From Bugula neritina (taxonomy: Eukaryota > Bryozoa > Gymnolaemata > Cheilostomatida > Bugulidae), in contig OZ037768.1 of the NCBI GenBank assembly GCA_964035545.1, positions 21,264,700 to 21,328,699 of the forward strand: a stretch of 64,000 nucleotides of DNA. The letters are read 5' to 3'. Below the pieces are notes generated by a model. That model had not been told where the DNA came from, did not search any database, and saw only the letters and a list, made by a program, of their open reading frames with translations. This document shows, one piece after another, positions 34,476 to 46,100 of the stretch. Made by a program: the position numbers and the translations under genes. Numbering within the stretch: position 1 is the first letter of the stretch; each line of letters begins with the position of its first letter.

Positions 34476-35320
34476 CGTCTCCCACTGCCGCGGGGGCAAC
34501 TTCGTAGGAAGTGCCCACCACTACCACAGCCCCAGCATACGGGGCCGCGCCTGTCGTCGACAGCTACCGACGACCTCTTGGGTCTCTCGGCTGTCGCTTG
34601 CTGGCGCAGTTGCCTGATCTCGGCTAGCAGTTCTCGAATTAAGCTCGTGGTTAAGCTAGATTCGTCTGCTGCTGCCGCTGCGACCTGTACAGCTGTCTTC
34701 GTTGGCGACGTCGACACGTCGTCTGCCCCGACTTGCTGCACTGTCGCACCAGGTCGACTTGCACTGTCGGCTTGGAAATAGGCATTCCCAAGCCTTAGAG
34801 CTCTCTCCATAGTCTCAACTTCGGCTACCAGCAGATGCTGTTTCAGACCGAGGTTGTTAATAGACTGGAGGAATGCATCCAGTGCTAGGCTCTGTCGACT
34901 GTCGGCAGGCAAGTCGCTGTAAGCAACCTGTGCCAGTCGTTCGACTGCGGTAGCGTGCTCTCGCAGATTGGTCTTAGGATTTCTCCTAAGACTCTGCAGT
35001 TGCACGCGAGCATCTCGAGCGGTTAATCCAAACCTAGCTCGTAGTGCTTCAAATATGTCACCGACATTCTGGCTTATCCCATAGGGTTTAGCCGGCCCTG
35101 TCAGACACAACCGCAGCTGGATCAGAGTAACCCTGTTCGGCCATCTGCAGATGTCCGCCACATCACTGAACTCAGTGATGAATTGCTCCACATCTTCTTC
35201 CCCTGAGAAGGTGGGAGCCCGCAAGTGGTACCTGTCCATAGGCAGCGCTGGGCCGCCTATGTGATCCTCCTCTATTGCTGCTGGCTCCTGTCGGGGCGCG
35301 TCGACAACTTCGTCGGCCAT
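34451..35320 (-). CDS. gag: Gag polyprotein of outer Ty3/gypsy element
   Basis: 289 aa from MADEVVDAPR. The N-terminal two-thirds is a retrotransposon capsid-type region (YHLRAPTFSGEEDVEQF, LRARFGL, QSLRRNPKTNLREHA). A Glu/Arg helix follows (LIRELLAEIRQLRQQA), then one CCHC knuckle, CWGCGSGGHFLRSC (CX2CX4HX4C), for nucleic-acid binding. The last codons contain the slippery heptamer, and the TAA stop lies inside the downstream stem-loop. The start is the first ATG after the primer site, about 35 nt below it. Confidence 0.92.
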   Translation of the reverse strand: MADEVVDAPRQEPAAIEEDHIGGPALPMDRYHLRAPTFSGEEDVEQFITEFSDVADICRWPNRVTLIQLRLCLTGPAKPYGISQNVGDIFEALRARFGLTARDARVQLQSLRRNPKTNLREHATAVERLAQVAYSDLPADSRQSLALDAFLQSINNLGLKQHLLVAEVETMERALRLGNAYFQADSASRPGATVQQVGADDVSTSPTKTAVQVAAAAADESSLTTSLIRELLAEIRQLRQQATAERPKRSSVAVDDRRGPVCWGCGSGGHFLRSCPRGSGRRLNSDGPR

Positions 35321-35355
35321 TTTACTCCCTGGCTAGGGGCATTTGTACTAAGTGG

Positions 35356-35374
35356 AATTCCACCGCTGCCACCA
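35356..35374 (-). promoter_or_regulatory. Primer-binding site complementary to tRNA-Leu
   Basis: On the minus strand the sequence TGGTGGCAGCGGTGGAATT begins one base after the LTR. It matches the complement of the 3' end of metazoan tRNA-Leu(AAG/UAG), from memory at 18 of 19 positions. Confidence 0.8.
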
Positions 35375-35375
35375 G

Positions 35376-35785
35376 TGTAGTGAATTTTGCCAGTTCACTA
35401 TTATTATGTGTGGGTTAACTTAGACAAAGCCACTGCACAAGGTTGTTTACGATAAGATACACTTTATTATTTACACAAATACAAGAAGGTTATTTACTGC
35501 TAGCATGAATAGAAAACTGTTACATAATTAATGAGCTTTAACACACAACTACTCTAAATGAAGTCCCAAGCTGCTCTGCCGGCTAGCTACTCAGCGCACT
35601 GCAACTACGAGTAGCTAGCTCCACCTGCTATCAATTAGTGTGACTGTCCTGATTGGTGGTTACTAGTGGTGCCACTGCTGTCCATAGCTACACCCCGACA
35701 GTGTCGAACTCGCAAGATAATAAACAATATGAAGTGAACCTTTTCGATTAAAACAATAATACTTGCACCACTAAAATCTATCACA
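35376..35785 (-). repeat. 5' LTR of outer element
   Basis: 410 bp and identical to the 3' LTR. It carries promoter and polyadenylation signals for the minus-strand element and is followed on that strand, after one base, by the primer-binding site. Confidence 0.93.
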
Positions 35786-37583
35786 ATACTTATAAGGATA
35801 ATTGATTATTATCAAACAATTGTTAACAATATAAATATTGTTACATAAACGCTCAGACTCAAAATTACATTAGATACTAAATAATTACATTTACACAACT
35901 ATTTTAACTAATCCAGTAAGTGAAAGTTGAATTGATTAGCCTTAGTCTTATACTTATATAAGACTGATGTGAATGCCAATATTCAAATTGTTTTTAGTGC
36001 TATTGTACTTGTGACTATGGCCTGACTATATAAACATAGTTCTTATCTAAATTAGTAAATATCAGATAACCATAATAAATAATATTATTAATACTGCAAC
36101 AATAAACTGTTCAATAACACCAAAAAATGCACTGGTATGACTTTTGCCATTTTGTACTTTTATTTTTAATTTGCAATTGATTATGCAGATAGGTCACTAA
36201 CATATTGACATATAGGCATAGCTGTATGAAAACTTGAGGTCAACATTACAATTATATTGTTGGTACAATTTGAATTTATTAACACTGACATTGATTTGTT
36301 TATGATAATTATTAGCTAGTGCTGGTAGAGTTATAGGCTAATGTTGTTTTAACTAGTAAATGTAATACTTTAGCTCTACACTTACTATTGTTTGAGTAAA
36401 AACTTCTGTTTTGTTGGGGAAGTTTGAAATAATTTGGTTAGCATGTTTTAAACAACATAATATATCTTTGTTTAGACTTATTGAAAATTCAGAAAATCTG
36501 GATAGTTTTTTCATTTAGCAAATAGTTTTAAATACTGTAACATTACCTTTTATAAAAAAATGAACATAACTGTTAGATAAATGCATTATCAAAGTACATT
36601 TTCTGAAGCTATAGTGACTTTTGCTAGATACTTTCAACTTTTTATTACTTCAGTATTCTGGTTTTGCAATACACATAACTTTTTTTGCTACATTTCCAAT
36701 CTTAAGCACAGACTTTTCTCAATTTTTCGTTACTGCACATGCCATCATAAGACTAGATTACATAGATTATATTAATATCAAGTTTGCTACTGGTGGTAGC
36801 AGACTGAATATTTTTTTAGCAAAGAAATTGTCAAATTATTTCTGTAAATTTATTTGTCAAGAGGTAGACTTGTTAATGCTGTAAGGCAAGTTATGTCTAT
36901 TAAATAAATAATTTTATAACAAATAATTTTTTTAGATATATGTATGAAAGTGTACTTGCAAATTGCAACTATTGAAATCATGAAGGGGAAAGGCTTAATG
37001 ACAGAAAATTTAAGATCTAGCAGAATTTTCAACAGGTTTTTTTGGCTACAACTAGTGTAAGCACTAGGAATAAATGTTTGTGTGTTGCAATATGCTGGGT
37101 CATCTGCAAATTGTTTTTGAAAGCTTTACGCATCAGCCTCCAAGACTATATTATATTCGAGTATTTTTATTCAAACAAAAACAAACAAAAAACATTTTTA
37201 ATTTTGAAAGGAATGCTGATGTGCAAGTTGCGTTTATGTGGCACTATAAAAATGTAGTCGCAATGTTGCAGTGTGTTATATCTGGTCTTTAGACTATTGT
37301 AATCACTCATTTAATCATGGCTTTATAAAAGTTGATTTTCTTAGAAGATGCAGGATGAAAATTCAGCAAGAAAATTGTTTTTAAACCATTGATTTGTTTT
37401 TAAAAACTCCTATGTGGACAGATAATTGTGAGTTGAAAATGTGAAATAATAAAAGTAGGTAGTTGAGACTATAAGATGATACTGTATTACTAGTTGGAGT
37501 ATGCAAGTTTACTCATTGATGTTATATTAGACTGTGTTGTTTTGGCAGCAAGATGCAGCACTGTGTGAGTTGAAACTACTACA
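35786..37583. other. Upstream flank of the KIAA2012 homologue
   Basis: AT-rich DNA between the outer retroelement and the first coding exon. Short open frames around 36580-37290 show no family resemblance and AT-biased composition. A promoter and possibly a 5' UTR exon (acceptor-like TTTTGGCAG near 37550) should be here. Nothing else is recognised. Confidence 0.5.
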
Positions 37584-40500
37584 ATGGCAGCTGCACCATT
37601 AGCCAACTTATCCTTACTTAGCAGAGGGATTGGGGAGGTGCAGCATGGCGGCCATGAAAAGATAGAAGTAAAGCTAGAGCCTGAGGTATTACTATTTCCA
37701 ATTGCAGCATAAGGCTATTTAGCTGACATTTGTTCTTTGTTTACTATTCTATGAATTATTTGAGATTTATTTTATATTCTTTAGTCACTCAAGTGTGTAA
37801 ATTAATAGATGTCTGATTTCTAATCAATAACTTCTGTTGTTTCGCTTCTCTTTCGCTATTATTCTTCCAGTCTAAATCACAAAACACATTCATTACTGTA
37901 TACTCAGTGTGTTGGTATTTTATATTAAGCCCTGACTTGTATTCTTAAAAGTTTAATTATTTTATTAATTATTTTATTAATATTTATGTTTGGATGTGTA
38001 GATTTATACTAATACCAACATCTACGATGTCTGCTACGTTCACCTTTCACCGGAATCCCCTCTACTGATATTCTTCTTTTTTAAATATGCTCTTATTTGG
38101 CTTTTTGCTCTAGTCAAACACCGGGATTACTATTCTTTCTAGTTCTGCTTGTTTCTCTGATATTTTACAGAAAACATTATCATCTTCAAATTAGTCACTG
38201 TCCTCATTTCTTTTGCTCTCTGCTCTAACATGATTGTATTCACAGGATTATAATAACTGGCTAGAAGACAGCAGACGAGTTTGGAATTTACCTGCCTTGC
38301 TGCCACCAATAAAGTCATCACTTCCACCTACATTCCACAATGACGCTGCCACAGACCACGGTGCCGAGTCTCTCCCCTCTCACCGCAGCAAGCTGGTGCC
38401 CGCTACACATGATGTGGTATGCTTATGTGTGTCATTTTATACTGCCTTAACTTTCCATTAATCGTGAAGCTGTGAATAAACCTTTTGAAGTACATTTTAA
38501 CTTAAAAAAATTTTGAGGTTGGTAAAACATTTTTTGTAATCTGGTTAATAGAGATTTGTCAGCATAAGTTTATTTTTGAAATATTTTTTTATAATATAAG
38601 TGTTTTCCAGAATATATTACAGAAACATTTATTAGCAACAGTCACATTTTTTGAAACACTAATTGAATTTTTGTAATTGAATTTTGTTAACTGTCTCCTG
38701 TATTATGTACCACTCTATGTGAACTAATGGTATATCATCTACTTAGGCAAAGGAGTACTTCAACATTTTATTATGTAGTAAAATATTAGTCTATTAATTC
38801 CATATGTGCAAGAATTTTAAATGTTTGCAACATTTTTAGCATTAAAAGTCTATTTGCAATAATTTAGCATCGAATAAAAACTTCAAATTATTTAGGGAAA
38901 TAAGTCGCAAATATCATGTGACATCAGATTACAGATTTGGGTGTGTTAAAAAGATATTATTTTGTAGAACAATAGCTGTAGAACCTGATATGCAAATTGG
39001 GTATTTTGTTGGCATGCTACAAATAAGTTTTATGTGTTGTTGAATTCTTGTTAGAAGTATTCTAAAGTTTATCTGCCCAAGACTTTCACGACGCGGAAGG
39101 GGGCTCTGCTGCTCTTTTCGGAGGACTTCGCTAGTAGGAGACTTTCTGAGGAAACTCGTGACCTGGCGAAGTCGCAGAAGCGGGCTCCTTCTCCTGAACT
39201 CCGTACTGTCGACGACTTAGCTCGATCTATACTAGCTTATGGGGCTTCAAAAGTAAGTCTGTCTGTATGTTGACTTGTCTGTCTGTTGGTCTGTTTGTGC
39301 ATCTGCTTGCATGTCTGTACATCTTCTTGTATGTCTGTTAGTCTGATTCATTCTAATATAATATGTTTTGTAATTGATATTTACCGTCTATTTAGATTTG
39401 CCATGGTTTACATCGTGTGAATATAACCCTGGGTATATTTTAATGTTTTTCTTTGAATGTTTTGACTTCTTTGATTTAAAAAATTATTGAATTTGCAGTA
39501 TCTCCATGTAGTAACCTACTACCTATGTTGGTCTTATTAAATACATTTACACAGTACTTCTATTACTCTTAACAAATCTAATATATTATTTAGTCGTTCA
39601 GCTACAGCGGTGAGCATACTATTCCTTCCGATGAAGTCTACCTCGGGTTTGGAAAGAGTCGAACTAACAAGTATTATGAGCGGCAATACAAACCCGGATT
39701 CTCAGCTAAACGTTACCTTTCCAGCTGGACTAAGTTATGGGACCACCATTTGCTCAACAAGATTACTAGTAAAGGTTTGTTTACTGTCGTGTCCTGATGG
39801 GTGGCGTAAAGGTCATTACTTTAATTTGAAACATATCTATTTCTCTAAATTTTCATAAATAAACAGATAAAAATATCGCATAATATTTCGATATGACTTT
39901 TATACAGTTTTTATCGGTGATGTGATTATCTGGTTTTCAGTTCCCATAGTCTTGGTAACAGCCATTGATGTCTAAGTGTCTTTTCCTCACACTGTAGGAT
40001 ATATCAAGCCAGTACCATTTCAGAAGAAGAGTGATTATGACGTGTCTGGAATACCTCTACCATACAGAATTCTACGACAGTGGTTGTTTGCACCTGGCAC
40101 CATTGACGGCTACACTTTTTACAGACAGAACAAGTATGAGCAGGTGCCCTCTAGAGAACCTACCATCATTGGTTAGTATGTCATCTGCCATGTGTCACTT
40201 GCTAAGCACTGTCACGATACATTGTAATCTGTCACAATATGCTGTAACCTGCCATGGCATGCTATAACCTGTCACAATACACTATGACCTGCCACAATAC
40301 GGTATAGTCTGTCACAATATACTATAACCTGTCACAGTACATCATGACCTGTCACAACATGCTATAACATGTAACAATGCACTATAGTACATTATAAAAA
40401 AGCTTTATGTGATGCCCTTTGAATACTGATATAACCATGTAATACTATTCGACGCAAAGAACTTGTTGAATAAATCAAACTCTAACTCTCCTGATGTGCC

Positions 40501-43142
40501 GTTTAGTTTCACGTTTCCTGTATTAATTTAAACGAAAATTGTTGGCAAAGAGTTGATGGAGGTCTTCCTTCACCCGACACTCTTTATACAATTTGAAAGC
40601 TTGTAATTTTCTAACTCTTCTGGAATAATGCGTTTTATACTGTAGAAGTACATAAAAACAGAACTGTCCAGAAATGATTACTTTTTACCCTAACATATGT
40701 ATTTAGGTGAAGCATTTCTTTCCCATCACAAAGTAATTTTTTCCTGCTGCACACATTTTTACATACAGCTTAAAGTCTGTAAATCTCAGGATTTGTGGTT
40801 ATATGAAATGCTCTGTGATAAAAAAAACCTTTAAATATTCAAATAGAGATGCGAGAGCATGTGTTTTCATCTGCCACTTATTCAGAGTATTAACAAAGCT
40901 GTTGGTGTTGTTGTGCAGTAGTTGAAGAGACACCTCGACCAATCAGTGTTGAGACTGAGATCAGTGCGGGCTCTATACAAGTATCTAGTCTAATAGCCAA
41001 TAAGGATATGAATTACAAAGAGTTGGACAACTCCACTAAGGAAAGCATACTGACGGAGCTGCTCGTGAAGAGTGCCATTACTCATGCTATTAAGAAGCAA
41101 AAGGTTTGTTCTTCTCCTTGTTCTCTTTATCATATATGAGTTTTGGTGCAGACGTCAAGTTTATTTTGAGTTTCTGTATTAATAAAACATTTACTATGTA
41201 ATCTTCCTACAGACTTCTTTTAAGCATGTAATTGAAACTTACATTAAACTCTTTTCACCTATCTATATAATTTTTTTCAAAAATCATAAGTTTGAAATGC
41301 AATTATATTAAAATGATTTTAATGGAGAATCTGTAGTATACAAACACAGTTTTTTAAAGTAAACTTTATTAAAATGTTTCATATTCTGTGCAGTGATTTT
41401 TTATGCTCTGTGAGTGGTATCTTTTTATTTACTTCTTTGCTAAGAGATTCTACAGTTTTATCTTGGTAATAGTATCATTGTTTTATTTTTAACTGTTTAT
41501 GTGTTAGCTATTCAAACCCAATAAAGTTTTCAAATTGTATTTAAATAATTTCTGAATAAGTCCACACATTTTTCTTTTCATAATCTAAAGTCATTCTGAT
41601 CAGGTTACAACACAGAAGATGGGATATTTTATGATGTGCTATTTTTAATCATTTGGCATATTTTTAAAAATCATATTGTTTTAGAATATGTTCTTTCTCG
41701 TCTTATTATGTAACTGTATATTACACTTAGGAATATCAAGAAACAGTGTCCAAGAACCTTGACGATGAGGAGGCAAAGAGAGAGGCTAGTGCCAAGCTGT
41801 ATGAGTTTGACATGATGAATGCCATCCAATCAGCTTTAGACAACTCTGTGCTGCCAACAGTCACTTACAGTAACATTGAATCTCAAGAAATCATTCCTAC
41901 TGAACATCCTAAAAAGAGTCTATATCAAGGGTTTCGAGGAGTCAAAGGAATCGGTTTGCGTGTATCTCCCACTAGTAGTTCAGGTGAGTTTTGTTTATTA
42001 TTACACTCTGTTAATTCGTTGTTTGCTAGTCAACTATTTTTTGATCAGAGTTAAAAACTAGTTTGATAAAAGCTGAAAAGCAAAGTCGTTTTTCCTTTTA
42101 CGTTTATTAGTTTCTGACAGTATATACATTTATTCCATTATATATTTAATCTATGTATATCCAAACCAGCTGCTTTGAAGCATTATTTGGATATTTTAAA
42201 TTAGGAAATGCTATTATATAAGATTCATATAGCTAAATATATGTTGAAATTATTGTTGCCTAACAATAAAGTCGTGGAAAACATTATTTAAAATATTTTC
42301 TCAACTGATATTCTAACTCATCTACATGTCAGGTGCATTTGGCCATCATGTGGCACACATACTGTGATATAGCAAACACACAAACGTGTCATAAAGTACA
42401 ATTATTTAATTTCAGCTGAATTTCCTTTGACTATAAAGTCACCATTTGAAGATAGACACAGGGTGTTACCTCCAATAAGGCAAGAGAAGGACAGGCTATC
42501 AGGGTGGACGAGTATTGGTGATGAAATCCCGGAAATTCCCACAGCAACTTATCCTTCCTATACTCAAATGCACAAACCAGTCTCTTTGTTGGGTAAGTAT
42601 ATAAGTATAAAGTGTATATCTACCTGGATAAGTATTTTAAGGTACAGTGTAAATGATTGAGCGTTGAATCTAGCAACTTGTTATTATGTTGTATTGCATC
42701 GCAGCTGTTTTAGAAGATTTTAGCTTTGTGGGGAATTTTTCAGTACTTTTTTTATCGTCTACATGTTTTGCAACTTTTGCTCTAGCTGTATCAGTGTGTC
42801 ACATTTTATCCCTGATGTACGAAATACTACATTGCCTCTCATATTGTTTAGCACAGGACTCATCTGTTACTACTGAATACATTTCATTTATTAATTTAAT
42901 AGTTTTTTCAAGTTGGTGAAACTACTTTATGTTCTTGATAATTTACAATAAGGCTTTGTATTGTAATGATTAATAAAATATTCAGCATGTTTCTATGTTA
43001 TGTATGTTGTGGCTATCACTAGATGGTGATGAAGAGTACAGCAGTTGGAGAAAGTCTGTACTAAGTTCTAGAAATAATGTGGCTATGGTTGCGGAGGAGG
43101 CCAGCAAACCCCCCAAGTCACTGTCTAAGTTCAACATGGACA
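37584..43142 (+). other. KIAA2012: KIAA2012 conserved N-terminal region exons
   Basis: Exons 1-9 encode about the first 520 residues. Vertebrate-like blocks occur in order: NLSLLSRG, VKLEPEDYNNW, YLPKTFTTRKGAL, DDLARSILAYG, GFSAKRYLSSW, KGYIKPVPF, SGIPLPYRI and, later, RVLPPIRQEKDRLSGW. Most introns here are phase 1 or phase 0 with GT-AG ends. No known enzymatic motif is visible. Confidence 0.85.
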
Positions 43143-46100
43143 GTAAGTCTTGGTCAAATACCGTTATAGCTTGGTAATGTAAATTAGCACCCCAAATCTA
43201 TGGAGGTATTATAATAATAACTAAATTTATGAATTGGAGTTAACTTTTAAAAAAATGGTTTGCCATGTTCATCAGCATCTCCCACGGTTACCACGGTAAC
43301 TGAAGAATGTGAGTATTATAAATATAGTCGCTGCCTTGATGTGTATTCTTGTATTGTGATAGTTGTACAGATGATTTTTGTCCCTTTCAAGTTGTTGTCT
43401 GCCATAACCATCAAACTTAGAATTAATTATATTTTTAATAAACTTCACTCAGCAGAAAGCCAGAGAGGTTAGGTTAAGATTCAGTTGAATAATATTTTCA
43501 AGAATTAAATTTGAAAGTTTTAGGTCATCATACTGTTTGTTTAGTTAGCTCTACTTAGCCATTTAGCAATGCTGATCCTATTGGCTTAGCATTATGTCAA
43601 ACTCCATTGCCATTTTATATATGTTGAAACTTGAAACTTATATAGATTATTTAGTTGGTGTTATATAATATGCAATACAGTTATATGAAGAGGTCTTGGC
43701 TAGTGAGCATTAACCCACATGGTTTCTCAGCTTTTTACTGTAAATATTCTGTGCAATTTTAACAGTGTCACTTTAGACATCTTACTGTAGTTATGAGCCT
43801 TGCTTCGACTTTTGGGTCAATTAAACTAAGCTCCGAGCATTAGATTATACTGTTTCCTGTCAAAGTTGCACACTTTCCATTAGATGTCTTTCTTCACCGA
43901 GCATGACGTCATTTCCTGTGCTTGTTTAGATGTAGATAGTGTCGGTGCCGATACTGCTGCCGCTGTAACTGTTTTAGCCACTGATGGTGGCAGTACTAAT
44001 AGTAGTGTGCTAGATTTAGTTGATGCTAATACTGCTGCTGCCTCTAACACACCTAACACTCCACACAGTGCGGCATCATCAGAGAAATTAGTTGTGGAAA
44101 AGCCAGTGATTCAACAAAGTGCAGGTTTGCATTCAGCTTTATAGATATATATACAAATACATTAGCATAATGAGATTTTTATTGAATTATCCAATAATGA
44201 TTTTATACCAGTGCAGTAATGAAAGAACGTCATGAAAATATAGGATACAGTTCTTTTCACAATTATTAAAGAAACAAAACTGGACAGCTAAAAAGGGTAA
44301 ACCTCTATTCGTAATTGTTCTGTAAAAGTTGAAGAAGTAATCTTTTTTTAGTGACAAACCAAGCTTTTATAATACTATTCAAAGAGATGACAATTACAAA
44401 CTTAATGAGGCTGAAAACTTGGTTTGTGAAATTATAAAACATATTTAATGATTTATGATTGGTTTTCATAACAGATCAATGTTAATATTTGCATTGCCTG
44501 CTTTTATTAACTTAAAAATATGTTATTACATGACACTTTCAATAGAGTTCTGGATTAATTTTTACAAAATCTGTTTACTCAATAATCCCATGATGCTAAT
44601 ATATTAATTTGGACAACGAAATATTATAAGGCATCTATGTTTACTAATTGCGTGCTTCCATCTAAACCTACATTCAAAACTTATGTTTTATTCATTCGTG
44701 AAACTTTGTTGGTAATGGCTTTATGTCACTTTGATTCTTGATAGAAACTAACTCCTTAGTGGGGGTGCGAGGAAATGCTGCTGCTGACGCAATGCCAGCA
44801 GCAGCAACTGTGTCACACCAACCGGCAGCTAATGGACCCACGGCTACTCCTGGGGCACCTGTGGCCACAACTCACAAAGGAGAACATTTTAGTAACGCCT
44901 TGGACTCTCTTGGGTCCCCGAGTTTAGTTCATACTTCTAAATCTCGTACTAAAGTCAAAAGATCTAAGCAACTGGCTTCAAATAATACTAACATTCAATC
45001 AACATCTCCTAATTTAGCTAAGTCGTCTGAGAAAATCATTAGTGATGAAGGTAGGAATGTGAAGAATTTCTCGGCAGATCTTTCTAGCAGACGGCAAAGT
45101 GGTACGACTCAACTGGATATCTCAATTGCAGCTCTTGCTGATTCAGCAGACGTTACAAATTCTGTGAAACCCCAGTCTATCGTAGGCGAAGATCCCCAGT
45201 CTATCATAGGTGAGGATTCTCAGTCTATTGTGGGTGAGGATCAAGTAAGAGCCAGTCTATTGGCTGTGCCCAACAACGCAGCACAGAATTCGTCTGCTGA
45301 GAGCAAAACTCCTGCCAGCCTTTTCTCTAGTGCCTTGATTCTTGACACTTCGATTGGAAGTTACTCTACTGAAGAGGTGAAACCAACAACAGAGACCAAA
45401 GTGAATAGTGTGGATTTATTCAATCAAGGCTAGTTGAATTTGTTATTTATAGGGGGGGGGGAGGTTATTTATTTTAGGGAGGGGGTGTTGCAGAATACTT
45501 ACACCCGTTTCCATTTGCAAACTTATAGCTTATTGCTGTTTGATTATTTTGTCAATATTATGTACTGACCTTTTCATGCTAGTTTATTTAAATTTAGCTC
45601 AAAGAGCTTTGTGGGCAAGACACAGGTATGGGAAAGAGTCGAGAAGTATAGTCTCGGAAACACTACCAGAGATTCTACAATATTCTGCTTCTAGTTCATG
45701 CTTTTTGCTATGACTTCTAACAGTTAACCTGATTGATTCGCAGCTTTAGCTTTGATTTTGCTTGTAACTTGGCTAATTCATACTTTGGTGGTAGACACTA
45801 ATATCCGTAGATGGTCGTAGGCTGAGTTAGTTATCAGTATAGTGTATTGTTAGTAAGTAGAGCTTATACCATAGAGGGTTTAGTTGATTGTTAACAATAG
45901 TAGTATGTTAGAACTTTTGCGATTTTTTTTTTGTTAGACGTAATAGCGATTTGTTTTTACACGTTGTTTAGTTGGACTTGATGCGGAAGATGATAAAAAG
46001 TCTGTCATATCTACAATGTCTATGTTGTCATTGACCTCTAAAAGAAGCAGGTTTAGTGGCTCAAGTGTTGATGCTCCTTATACTAAAGGGATCACTGCAA

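Larger units (their letters stand above)
23776..35785 (-). mobile_element. Outer Ty3/gypsy LTR retrotransposon, interrupted by a second element
   Basis: Full-length minus-strand element with 410-bp LTRs (5' LTR 35376-35785, 3' LTR 23776-24185) that are identical base for base by eye. The flanks show a 4-bp target duplication ATAC (23772-23775 and 35786-35789). The order is LTR, primer site, gag, -1 frameshift signal, pol (protease, RT, RNase H, integrase with GPY/F module), non-coding 3' part, LTR. Without the inner insertion (4457 bp plus a 5-bp duplication) it is about 7.55 kb. There is no env. It is visibly more GC-rich than the host DNA. This copy is inactive: integrase is split, the fourth RNase H Asp codon reads Gly, and the pol tail is frameshifted at a C9 run. 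Identical LTRs mean a recent insertion. Confidence 0.95.

Noticed and set aside
36581-37292. Several 60-87 residue frames upstream of KIAA2012
   Set aside because: They are AT-rich with overlapping frames, no splice context and no recognised motif.
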